Positions 40,691-50,790 of a stretch of DNA of 64,000 nt are shown here, piece after piece. Every line of letters starts with the position of its first letter. The first letter of the stretch is position 1. Source of the stretch: Brugia malayi (Eukaryota; Nematoda; Chromadorea; Rhabditida; Onchocercidae); contig NW_025062478.1 in NCBI RefSeq assembly GCF_000002995.4, positions 9,435,001 to 9,499,000 of the forward strand. The letters are read 5' to 3'. The notes under the pieces were generated by a model. That model did no database searches. It was not told the origin of the DNA and worked only from the letters and a program-made list of their open reading frames with translations. Both the position numbers and the translations under genes were made by a program.

Positions 40691-40889
40691 ACAAAATTTA
40701 GTATACAAATGGTTGATTGTGTTGCTATGTCGTAGAGAAACTCAAAGTGTTGAAATGAAATGAAAGTATGAGTCAAAATCATTTCTCACTGAATCAAATG
40801 CCATTATATCAGACAAACAAGTTATTTCAAATATATGTGAACTAATGTCCTAGTGAACTAACATGGATGATTGATGAGTTTTGTGAAAA

Positions 40890-41330
40890 AAAAGAAAATA
40901 AAACGGATCCGGCATTGGAGATAATTATAGTTAAATTAAGCCTAAATTGTCTTCAAAGAATTTGTATAGCAAAAAATTGTTGAAAATTAAGGCAATTATG
41001 CTACCATTGCAAAAGGATATATAGCATGACTTAACGCTATGTGTTACTCCACAATAAGATTCTTAAGCTAAAGAATTTAAATAAAAAAAATATTAATGAA
41101 TAGTATAGGAGATGATCAAAGAGAAGATAAAAGAATTTGATTTCTGTGTGAAGAAATTAAATATCATAAACCAAACTAAAAGTTTTGAAAATTTAACCAA
41201 AAACATCATTAGCACTATTCGATGTAGGATCACAATTAGCATTCATTTCAACAAATTTTGTTAATCGATTAAAATTTAAAGGAACAGAAAATGAGGAAAT
41301 TAGTATTTGGTATATTTATTTGCCAATAAA
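40890..41330 (+). pseudogene. Decayed BEL/Pao remnant, gag zinc-knuckle and protease region
   Basis: Broken plus-strand reading frames align in order with the gag-protease ORF of the intact element at 44846-52909. There is a CYHCK knuckle remnant near 40995, then a DKRI..LC block near 41120, then the protease active-site segment ALFDVGSQLAFIS at about 41214-41252. Stops and frameshifts break it and the bases are strongly AT-shifted, so it is old and non-functional. Its orientation is opposite to the intact element. Ends are approximate. Confidence 0.7.
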
Positions 41331-44300
41331 ACCCTGAAAAATAATGTTAATTTTATTTTTTTGTGCAAGTCAATTTTATGGGATACATAACGAATAAGTT
41401 GCAAACGATGAAAAGAAAGAAGAATCAATAAAACAGACACTTACTAAAAGCTATCCTATATTTTAATTAGCGTTAAAAATTTTTTCAGTTCATTTCAATT
41501 CAAATTGAGAATTCAAATCTCGACTTCAATGCTAACGTCAGCCAGAAATGGCAATATAAATAGTAAATCAGATAGTATAGCTTTGAATAGTACGAATAGC
41601 CACCATTACACTGACAATTCTGAAAATTTAAACTCCTCAAATTCAAATTCAATTCAATCAAAGATATAATTAATCATGGAACTAGAAGAAGTACCAATTG
41701 TACTGTCGTCAGATTCAAAAATGATAAATTAATTGAAGTTACCACCCAGAGTCATACAAAACCAGGTGTGCATGAGATACGAAAGGTAGAAGAAAAAGGA
41801 AAGTAAATTTGAAAGGTAAATATGATGCATTCCAAGTAATCATAATTGAATTTATATCACAACTATAGAACTTCCTTTCGCAAAACTCAGATAATACAAT
41901 TTATGGTAAAAAGTGCTATCATAATTAGAGGAATCTGAAATCGAATGACTTTAATTAAAATATCAGTTCACAGAAGCATATGACAACGAACGAAGAAGAT
42001 ATAAAAAAGGAGGAAAAAAAATTGCTACAAAGGTATTACATGTAATCTATAAATAACTGATAAGAATAACTAAGAAAATTTTGAGATAAACCATCGGAAG
42101 AAAGTGATTAGAGGAAAAGATGGTTGTAAAGAAATAAAAACTAAGGTATAAATTGAATATTCAACAAATGAAAAAAATTTCGATGATTTTTATTATAATA
42201 TTTCAATTGATTTTTTACAATCTAAAACTTTCTTAATCATAGCAATTTTTTCTTTATAAAATTAAATATGACAAAAAATCAGAAAAAAAACAGGCATTAG
42301 TAAAATATTGTTACCAGGTATTAAATAATACTTTTAGAATTCTTGATGTATTTTGAAAAATATGCAGTAATATTTAACTAATCAAAGAATATATGGATAG
42401 AGTATTGAGACGTCAACATAAACACGTAAACAGCACATGAAAATGAATTTAGTGTTCGGAAATTTTTTTTGCAACGAGTAGAAATTATCAGGTACAAAAA
42501 ATAGGAAATGAAGAAGTAAGAAATACCTTAATAGAATTTCGATATGAAAGATTCCTTAAGAGCAGTGAATATTTTGTACTCACAGAAAATCAATGGCGAA
42601 AGAAATTGCAAAAAAAAAAAAAATCAACAAACAATATTTCACAATTCAATTTAAAAAGTTGATAAACAAAAAGAAATGTTACAAAAAGTGAGATTTGAGC
42701 TGAAACAATTTATCAAATCAAATTTAATTGTGAATAGATTTTCTTTTTTTTAATTTCAATATTTTTATTAATATCCCTTCAAGTAGCATAAATGAAATAT
42801 CTGGCACTGAATATATGACATTTTGTTAAATAATCTTTCAAAAATGAAATTGTAAAGAAAATTTTCAAATCACAATCTCATATCAGCTAAAATTATCATA
42901 TATCTCATACATTTACATTTGCGCACAAATACCTATGAATTAAATATAGCAAAATTACGCCGATGATATGTATTAATGCTATTCTCAGATTATCACTATT
43001 TGTAATTTTTGATCAAAATACTATTTCAACAATGACTAATATTTATATCAAAATACTGAAATTTAGATAATAAAATAAAAGAAAAAAGTAGACGCAATAA
43101 ATTTGAGATAAGTCTCATTGAACAAGGTTTGTGTAATTGAGAGTTATACATGAATTAGAGCAAATCTTATGCCTTTTAAAAAAAAAAAACTAAACTTCAA
43201 AAGTTTAAAAAACACAGACTTTAAAAGTAAAATATTATTTTGTACGCAAAAAGGAATTACTATCAGACTTTGTGTTGCTGAAGACTACGAATGACAAAAT
43301 TGAAAATGTTTAAAAAATTATTTTTTTTTTAAAAAAATAATTTAAAAAAAAAAATGGAACAAAACAAAAACAACAAAAAAATTACTTATATAGATGAAAT
43401 TAAAAATTTGATGCTTTAATATACTGAAATCATACAGTTATAGATAAACTGCAGAATTCTTTTTTTTGCCAAAACAAAAAAGTGGAACAGTTATGAAATC
43501 AAATTGTAATTTCATCGAATCATGATTAATAACTGCTGATATCATTAAAATCATTGATATCATTAAAAACACCAAATTAAATAGTCAAAATTCTAAAAGT
43601 TCGAATTTGTATTTGAGAGGTCAGTTAATTACGAGAGAATTAAGCATTAAAGAAGAAGCTGAATCGATTTAATACAAGAAATGTCGAATTTCTATAAATT
43701 TTTGATGTTTTGGAGGACATAATACGACTGTTTCAAATTAAAATAGAATATGCATACAAAACATAGAAAAAAGAAGAGAAAATGCAGTAATGAACTGTTG
43801 GTTTTGAAATTTTGTGAGATAAGTGATATGGCAATAATAACAAAGATTCAATGATTCTTTACAACATTTCTACTTTTTTCAAACACTTAAATTTAAATTA
43901 TTACTTTTGTTGTCGTTATTATTATTGTCATTTATTACTATTATTATTATCATTATTAATATTATTATTATTATCTTAGCATGTCTATCGTGTTTCAATT
44001 AAAATATTTGAATTTAATGTAATCTTCGTATGAAAATATATCACAATTGGTTGTTTTTACTTTGCTTCTTTGTATCAAATCAAGTAATTACGAACTAATA
44101 ATTCAACTTTTACCGCAAAATTATTATTTAAAAAAAAGATAAAATCAAATCAAAAGTTAGTAGCTATAAAGTATGTAATCTTTTGTAAATCCAATAAATT
44201 TTTAAAAGTTATAGTAGACAAATTTTAGGTTGAAAGTTTTAATGCAAAATTAGTGATTAATTCAAGATTTAATTTGATCCAGAAACAATCCTGTACCTAA

Positions 44301-44840
44301 TCAACAAAAAATGTAACATTTATTCAGGGAAAACATTTATTTCTTTCTCTGGGAAAGTAATAAATTTGCAAAGTGAAAAATTGATCAGATGATGGGTAAA
44401 ACTACTATAGAAGAAGAAATATTAAAAATTGTAAAGTTTTGTAAATATATCACTATTGGTATAATTATTTCTATCATATAGGTCATGCTAACTATTATTA
44501 AATTTAAATTTGATTTAATTTTTTTCCATTTTAAGTCAAAAAGAATGTTATTTTGCTTCTCATGGAAATACGAGTTTTTTTAATCATAAATTAAAGATCA
44601 AAATTCATTTAACGAGCAAAATATTTTTTGTTCCATTCTTTATATTCAGCAATCAAATTGATACAAACTGGCTCTTTCATTTTTTATTTTTTATGAATTA
44701 TCTATGAAGAAATTTGTGTTTTTTTTTCTTCCTTTATACATATTTATTTGAATTCATTTATTGATAGAAATTCATTTCTATCAGATAGAGAGGTAACACT
44801 AATTTACATTTTAAGAAATAAATAGAATTGAAATAAATTA
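41331..44840. other. Unassigned AT-rich stretch between old and young Pao sequence
   Basis: About 3.5 kb with stop codons in all frames, homopolymers and a TTATTATTA microsatellite at about 43920-43980. The missing reverse-transcriptase part of the old remnant may lie here, but I could not recognise it. No gene is supported. Confidence 0.5.
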
Positions 44841-44845
44841 GTTTT
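44841..44845. repeat. Target-site duplication, left copy (gtttt)
   Basis: The five bases gtttt directly precede the TG start of the left LTR and recur directly after the CA end of the right LTR at 52910-52914. Confidence 0.85.
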
Positions 44846-45351
44846 TGTTGTGAATGGTTTGAATTGGGTTGGTTTACTTGTACAATTGAGTCGAGTGCTC
44901 AATCTTGGGTAATTAAACCAAACAAGCAATCAGTAGTAGGACAATTTAGTGAGGACGATGAGCTAAGCAACGGGGAGAGTGGGAAGACTGCCCCCGGTTG
45001 AGTGGTAATTGCCCTTATATAGGATGATTTGAGGGTGGAGAGATAAAGCGATTGAAAAAATGGAAGCTAGCAAGAAGGCTATGGGAAAGATAGTTTTTGT
45101 AAACGGAATTAGATAACAAATAAGGATGGGAACAGATGTGCATTAGATAATATGACAGATTAGCATGGGAATTTGTTAACACATTACCATCTATGAGTCA
45201 TTAAGGAATTTGAATTACAATAAAACTTACAATAAATGATTAACATGATTTGCTTAAATATAAATACATTGATTTAAATTTGACCTTTTGCTAAATTCGA
45301 TTGTTCGGTACAAAGATTATTTCTAGTGGAATTTCGAGCTTGTTCTCGACA
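44846..45351 (-). repeat. 3' LTR of the BEL/Pao element (506 bp)
   Basis: On the element strand it begins TGTCGAGAACAAGC and ends CATTCACAACA. A TATATAAG box lies at 45014-45021 (minus strand). The env-like ORF continues 78 nt into this LTR and stops at 45274. Only a very short purine run (GGGAG) directly precedes the LTR on the coding strand, so the polypurine tract is not obvious. Confidence 0.93.
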
Positions 45352-47562
45352 CTCCCGAGGGAAGAGCGAAAAGTATTCTAATGGATAGATTTGGGGTTTA
45401 TAGGATAAAACATTGTGATCCTCAACACTTTCTAAACCTTGATTATGGGTAGTACAAGTTTGAATTAAATGTACAGGGATGGTGGTAGGTATTTCTCTGT
45501 TTCTAGATTTTCTAAGACATATGAATCTTAAGATTGAGATAACCAATTGAAATTTCCATCTAAGAATAATCAGCACGACTAACAACGCGAAGACAATTAT
45601 CGCAAACATAATCAATCGCCAATGCCAAATGAGATCCGAAAGTTCCTTTTGTATGGCCTTGGTAGCTTTGCCCAGTATATCCTCCAATTGGTCTTCGAAC
45701 TCTTCGCCTTGTTGATTGATTTCCTGCCAAAGAGATTCGGTAGTTTGTGTTTCGGATACCAGCTGAACTGATTCCTGTTTACGAGCCAATATTTCTAGCT
45801 CTGCGTCTATCCGTTCATTTTCAAATTTGCTGATTATTCCGGCTTCGAATTCGACGGTAGTTGAATTCATTTCTTTAGATTTACAAGGAGCGACCAATAA
45901 TTTACCATTGATTCTCCTTGCGATGATGTCGTTTCGTTGTAATATGAGCTTCGCAGCCAGAGTTGGATTGTCGTGTGATAGCCACTCGACTAGTAATAGA
46001 AAATTATTCCGATTTTGGCAGCTTCTTGGATTGAGGATATTGAGCTCATTATTAATCTGCAGTTGCATATCGTCGAATATGTACTGATATTTCAGATTTT
46101 CTGGATCAAAGGTTTCCTTGGGGCTGATTTCCAGCATGAATAGCGGTGAATTTGTTTCCCGATTCGGAAATTCTATTGCAGTCGCATGCGTTCCTTGAAC
46201 CTCGTCAATGACAATTCCACCTTTCATTTGATGGGGTTTGACGAATCGACAATTCGAGGTGATTGACTTCCGTGGTGTCCCCTTATATACAAGGGAGGTT
46301 TGTAGCTTGTGGACGACGACGTGATTTTCGTATCGTTGGGCGTCAAAGGTCCCAATTCTACGATAATTGCATTCTTTAGTTGGATCCGTCCTATTCCAGA
46401 GCACAATACTGGTTTTCGTTATACATTCCCCTGCTTGTACTGAACAGTTTTCTGTATTTTCCAGATCAGATACCAGGCCTCTCCCTTCATCGAGGAGTAG
46501 TTCACCCTTCATCAATATGAGGTTCGATGTGGATTGACACTTAACTCCTAGCCAACCATAGGAGTATTGTATCTCGTTATTCGTGGTCCATTTATTCGGA
46601 GAGGTTTGTACCAGGGGAACGCTGTTAACTTCCATTCGAGAGTGTAGCTTTTCACAATGATGTGCGTCCATTGCGGAAGTTGTCGTCAAGTCCGAAACTA
46701 CTGATAATGATATTCTGAGGAATGCTTTAGTGCACACCGTTCGAGTAATGTTATGGCATTTAATAGCAGGTATTCTCACATGAACATGCGTGTAGACTGT
46801 AATTCGAATCGGTGTGGCGTTACGAGTTTCAATTGTTTTGCAATTCCATTTCTGAGGCATGTTAAATGGAACACCTGATGTCCACTTGCATTCCTTCGTT
46901 TCTGCTGCTTGTAGAATTATCGATATTGCTACTGTTAACAGTAAGTTGGTTAAAACGAAATTTGACTTCTCCCTTTTTTGTAAATTTGTCTGGCTCCGTG
47001 TTCGATGAGCAATAGGTTGCTCCTCACCACTTTCACTCGAAATCTTCGTGTTAGTTGTGGTGTTTCGGTTTTGGATAATTGGTTCTGCTCTCTCTGATGG
47101 GTTCGCGGGGTTCTCCGGAGTAGACTGTTCTTCTGGAGTAACTTCAAGTGGATACAACGTGCTTACAGGTCGATTTAGAAGTTTTCCTGACGATGTTTCG
47201 ATCTGAGCGCTCCTGACGTACCCATCATTGGCTACGTTTAATTTCTTTATCCTTGCTAGTTTCCATGTACCACGTGGTGCATGAGGCTCATTTAACAGTA
47301 CCACTTCTCCTTCTATCGGCTGTCTCTTTTCTACATTTCTTGGAGATTTATGTTCTAATTGGTATCGATCCTTTAAGCTATTCAAGTATTCGTCTTTCCA
47401 TATCTCCCAAAATGTTTTCAATGTTTCTAGGGTATTCGACCAGTGTTGAAGTAACCTTTCTTGTGTGGTTAGACTATAAGGTGAGAATTCGTCTTCTCTG
47501 TCGTTATTGCTATTCAGTATAGACAAAGAAGCATTGGGAATGATGAAGTCTATTGGTCGCAA
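45274..47562 (-). CDS. Integrase C-terminal domain fused to env-like glycoprotein (Pao element)
   Basis: Open frame of 762 codons counted from an internal Met; the frame itself continues upstream into the integrase region, so the Met at 47562 is not a proven start. Residues 1 to about 150 resemble the DUF5641 tail that ends BEL/Pao integrases (FWEIWKDEYLNSLKDR, PRGTWKLARI). A low-complexity linker follows. A hydrophobic segment near residues 203-219 could serve as a signal or anchor. Next come about 430 residues of Cys-rich, N-glycosylation-site-rich ectodomain, then a strong membrane helix near residues 650-670 and a cytosolic tail. The last 25 residues are coded inside the 3' LTR. The topology is that of a class I-like envelope protein. 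Which viral lineage it derives from (phlebovirus-like as in Cer, herpesvirus-like as in Tas, or other) cannot be told by eye. Confidence 0.8.
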   Translation of the reverse strand: MRPIDFIIPNASLSILNSNNDREDEFSPYSLTTQERLLQHWSNTLETLKTFWEIWKDEYLNSLKDRYQLEHKSPRNVEKRQPIEGEVVLLNEPHAPRGTWKLARIKKLNVANDGYVRSAQIETSSGKLLNRPVSTLYPLEVTPEEQSTPENPANPSERAEPIIQNRNTTTNTKISSESGEEQPIAHRTRSQTNLQKREKSNFVLTNLLLTVAISIILQAAETKECKWTSGVPFNMPQKWNCKTIETRNATPIRITVYTHVHVRIPAIKCHNITRTVCTKAFLRISLSVVSDLTTTSAMDAHHCEKLHSRMEVNSVPLVQTSPNKWTTNNEIQYSYGWLGVKCQSTSNLILMKGELLLDEGRGLVSDLENTENCSVQAGECITKTSIVLWNRTDPTKECNYRRIGTFDAQRYENHVVVHKLQTSLVYKGTPRKSITSNCRFVKPHQMKGGIVIDEVQGTHATAIEFPNRETNSPLFMLEISPKETFDPENLKYQYIFDDMQLQINNELNILNPRSCQNRNNFLLLVEWLSHDNPTLAAKLILQRNDIIARRINGKLLVAPCKSKEMNSTTVEFEAGIISKFENERIDAELEILARKQESVQLVSETQTTESLWQEINQQGEEFEDQLEDILGKATKAIQKELSDLIWHWRLIMFAIIVFALLVVLIILRWKFQLVISILRFICLRKSRNREIPTTIPVHLIQTCTTHNQGLESVEDHNVLSYKPQIYPLEYFSLFPRECREQARNSTRNNLCTEQSNLAKGQI

Positions 47563-47591
47563 AATAATTGAGTCGTCGAAATTTACGTAAG

Positions 47592-50500
47592 TTAAGGGGC
47601 GAGTATTAAGAATGCTTTCACTTCGATAATCAGTGTGATTAGTTCCCCTTCCTTAAGCAGTCGTCTACCGATAGCTCTTCTTAAACTCCTTTTTGTTAGC
47701 CCGATTAATCTTTCGTAGATTCCGCCGCTCCATGGTGCTCTCGGTGTTATAGTCTTACATTTGATTCCTTTCTCAGCAAGGAAATTAGAGAGTTGTGATT
47801 CTTGCGTTTTTATGGCTTGAAAAACTGCCTGAAATTGGGTGGCATTGTCCGAAAGAATGAGTTCGGGATAGCCGCGTCGCGCAACAAATCTTCTTAATGC
47901 AGTTAGGAAACTTTCCGCTGATAGATCGTCCACCATTTCCAAATGTACCGCTCTGGTGGTGAAGCATGTGAACAAGGCGATCCATCGCTTTGCTTTTTCC
48001 AATTGTATCTTCACAGTAATCGGCCCCAAATAGTCGAGGCCAATTCGTCCAAACGTTCTTGATTCAGTGATCCGCTCTTGCGGATAATTTGGCATAGGTG
48101 GCAATTTGAATGGCTTGGCTTTCCAGCGTTTGCAACTCATACAGCGGTTTAACACCTTCTTGACTTCAGCCCTTCCTTTCGGAATCCAGTAAAGCTTTCT
48201 TATTCTGGAAATAGTTTGAGGGATACCTCCATGATGCGTCGTTTCGTGGTGGTGTTGAATAATTAGTTCTGTTATTCGATTGTGTCTGGGGAGATATATT
48301 GTTTGGGATGAGTATTCCCTGTCGTTCGGCAATTGTAGTCTGCTCTGGAATCTCCAGTACCTGTCTGCATAGTGCAGATTGTACTTTTCCACTTCTTCTG
48401 CTGTTATACCTTCCGATTGGGATTGTTTTATTAGTAGTTCCGCAGCGAGATTGTAATCCTCGGGTGTAATCGGATTCCTTTCTGATACGCTGCTTAACCA
48501 GGTTAATTTTCCTTTAGATAATTTTTTGAGAAATTTTAGTATTCTTACTGTTGTTCTTATCATCTTTGTCCATTTACTGAATCGTTTTGCCTCCAGGAGA
48601 TTGATTCGATTTGTATTGATGATTTCTTCTGTGGTTGTTGTTGCTACTATATTCTTATCTTCTTCGTTATCCTCTTCTTGTGGAACGTCGTATTCCCAAT
48701 GAGGCCAATTCGGTTCATTACCATTGATCCATGTGGGCCCGCTCCACCAAGGCTCGTAACTTATTAGACGAGTCGGAATGATTCCTCTGGTAGCAATGTC
48801 TGCTGGATTGTGTTCGCTTGGGATATACCGATATGCGAATTTCGCCATTTGTATTTCTTCCACACGATTCTGTATAAATAAAAAATTGAGGCGAGAATTG
48901 TTTTGTATCCAATGTAGTGCACAGCGAGAGTCCGACCATACCACTACCTTTGGATTTTCTAATTCCATTTGTTTGATGACAAACTGAGCTGCGCGTACAC
49001 CGATGAGAATAGCTAGTAATTCTAGCTTTGGTATCGTCATTCCTTTAATAGGTGCTAATCGTGATTTAGCAAAGAGTAACGACGTATGCGTATTTTGATG
49101 GGCGTATACTACTGCAGCATATGCCACTGTAGATGCATCGGTGAAAACATGAAAGGTAATTTGTTGTGATAAATCGATTGTGAATCGCGGGATTTCCTTG
49201 ATATGAGTTGGGCATTCTACCACAAGATTGTTCCAGGTTTCAATCAATTGATTGTCGAGGGGTTGATCCCAATGTATGTTTTTTCTCCAGAGTTCTTGGA
49301 GAAATATCTTGAACGGTACTATCAGTGGTACTAGGAATCCAAGTGGGTCGTATTGTGAGGCGATGAACCGTAGAATAGTTCTTTTTGTTGTTGTTTGTTC
49401 GGTCCATGGATTTAGTGTTATTTGGATATGATCCTTGTATGGATTCCACTTAATCCCTAATATTTTCTTTATTTGACTCATTCGTGCTCGGTCCGACTTG
49501 GGTAGTTGCTCATTGAATGTCTGGTCATTTGAGAGGAATTCTCGCACGTTCATTGACGCATCCTTGAAAATTGATTTTGTTTCTTCATATTTATTCAAGG
49601 CTTCCTTTTCATGGCTCGCTGATAAGATGATATTGTCGACGTAGAGATTCTTCTTGATTTCACGTGCAGTTTCAGTCTCATAATGTTCCAAATGATAATT
49701 GAGAGTTGCTGATAATAAAAAGGGTGACGATATCACTCCAAAGGGAAACCTTTTGAATCGATAGCATATTAAATTATCTCTGTCCACCTGTTTCTGAATA
49801 TCTTTTACCCATAGAAAGCATGTGCAGTCCCGTTCCGTTGGCAGCAACTCTAATTGTAGGAAGGCTTTTTCGACGTCAGCTATTATGATGATTTTCATTG
49901 TTCTTAGTCGAATTAATATTCCAGCTAAATCGGGAAGGGTGATAGGGCCTCGATACAAGACATCGTTTAAGCTTTTCCTGCCTCTGAGGTGAGCGGAAGC
50001 GTCATAAACTATTCTGACCTTTGTCGTGGTGTTATCTGATTTTACCACTTCATGATGGGGCAAGTAATGGATAATACCTTGATGGTTTGTGAAATGACTT
50101 ACCCTTTCGATGACATTGGATCTTAACTGTTCATTGATTGTTTCATTGTATGTGGTAAGTAGATGTTGGTTGCGGTGAAGTCGCTTGATTAACGACTGTA
50201 AGCGTCCGAAACATAATTCGAAATTGTCGCTTAATTTGGAACTGGTGTCTTTCCATGGCCATGCGACCTGGTATCGTCCATCGGATTTTCTAATCGTTTT
50301 CTTAAATTGTTTTAAGGCTTCTTCATCGTCATTGATCTCGGGTTTGTCTTGTATGCCTATTAGTTCCAGTTTCCAGAATTGATCTAAATCTGGAACGTTG
50401 ATCGTGTTAGCGGCGTAAACTATTTGTGAGGACATTCGTGAATTGGGAGAAATTTTCTTTGTATAGCCAGACCCAGCCAGGATCGGGCCCACTTTAGTGT

Positions 50501-50714
50501 GGAGCAGTGTGAATCCCGATTGCAGATTCTCTGCTTTGTCGAAATTGATGAATTGAAAGAAGTGGTTGGCTCCTATTAATATATCCGGTTGCTTCCATTC
50601 ACTGTGGAAATCAATTGTTGGACTTCCTTTGAGGGATCGTATGTCGCTTTCACTTAAGTTGACTACTTGTAGTTTGTTTGTTAAATAGTCCACGGTGTTC
50701 GCTTCGAGCAACAC
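47592..50714 (-). CDS. Pao pol: protease C-terminus, reverse transcriptase, RNase H, integrase
   Basis: Open frame of 1040 codons; the frame opens about 90 nt upstream of the listed start, which is a GTG, so this product is probably made by frameshifting from gag. Order: end of the aspartic protease domain (PDILIGANHFF), reverse transcriptase (VYDASAH, ADVEKAFLQL, FPFGVISSPF, catalytic box YVDN at about residues 358-361), RNase H (FTDAS near 523, KLELLAI, WSDSRCALHW), integrase HHCC zinc domain (near 820-870), and integrase core with D in GLDYLGP, D in SDNATQF and E in IYERL, 44 residues apart for the last two. The second Asp of the usual YVDD is Asn. The frame stops within the conserved segment after the catalytic Glu; the matching continuation is in another frame and leads into the next ORF. 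Confidence 0.9.
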   Translation of the reverse strand: MLLEANTVDYLTNKLQVVNLSESDIRSLKGSPTIDFHSEWKQPDILIGANHFFQFINFDKAENLQSGFTLLHTKVGPILAGSGYTKKISPNSRMSSQIVYAANTINVPDLDQFWKLELIGIQDKPEINDDEEALKQFKKTIRKSDGRYQVAWPWKDTSSKLSDNFELCFGRLQSLIKRLHRNQHLLTTYNETINEQLRSNVIERVSHFTNHQGIIHYLPHHEVVKSDNTTTKVRIVYDASAHLRGRKSLNDVLYRGPITLPDLAGILIRLRTMKIIIIADVEKAFLQLELLPTERDCTCFLWVKDIQKQVDRDNLICYRFKRFPFGVISSPFLLSATLNYHLEHYETETAREIKKNLYVDNIILSASHEKEALNKYEETKSIFKDASMNVREFLSNDQTFNEQLPKSDRARMSQIKKILGIKWNPYKDHIQITLNPWTEQTTTKRTILRFIASQYDPLGFLVPLIVPFKIFLQELWRKNIHWDQPLDNQLIETWNNLVVECPTHIKEIPRFTIDLSQQITFHVFTDASTVAYAAVVYAHQNTHTSLLFAKSRLAPIKGMTIPKLELLAILIGVRAAQFVIKQMELENPKVVVWSDSRCALHWIQNNSRLNFLFIQNRVEEIQMAKFAYRYIPSEHNPADIATRGIIPTRLISYEPWWSGPTWINGNEPNWPHWEYDVPQEEDNEEDKNIVATTTTEEIINTNRINLLEAKRFSKWTKMIRTTVRILKFLKKLSKGKLTWLSSVSERNPITPEDYNLAAELLIKQSQSEGITAEEVEKYNLHYADRYWRFQSRLQLPNDREYSSQTIYLPRHNRITELIIQHHHETTHHGGIPQTISRIRKLYWIPKGRAEVKKVLNRCMSCKRWKAKPFKLPPMPNYPQERITESRTFGRIGLDYLGPITVKIQLEKAKRWIALFTCFTTRAVHLEMVDDLSAESFLTALRRFVARRGYPELILSDNATQFQAVFQAIKTQESQLSNFLAEKGIKCKTITPRAPWSGGIYERLIGLTKRSLRRAIGRRLLKEGELITLIIEVKAFLILAP

Positions 50715-50790
50715 TGTACGGTCCTTTCCGATTTTTATCCCTATTTCAATTCTGATGGTTAGATGCGTGTTCGGGTCCTTTTTGCGATGT

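Noticed and set aside
40340..40782. Minus-strand frames with a 14-residue repeat
   Set aside because: They are the translation of the 42-bp minisatellite; one 41-bp unit breaks the frame and there is no gene context.
45827..46087. Plus-strand frames inside the Pao element
   Set aside because: Shadows of the env-like, pol and gag ORFs on the opposite strand.
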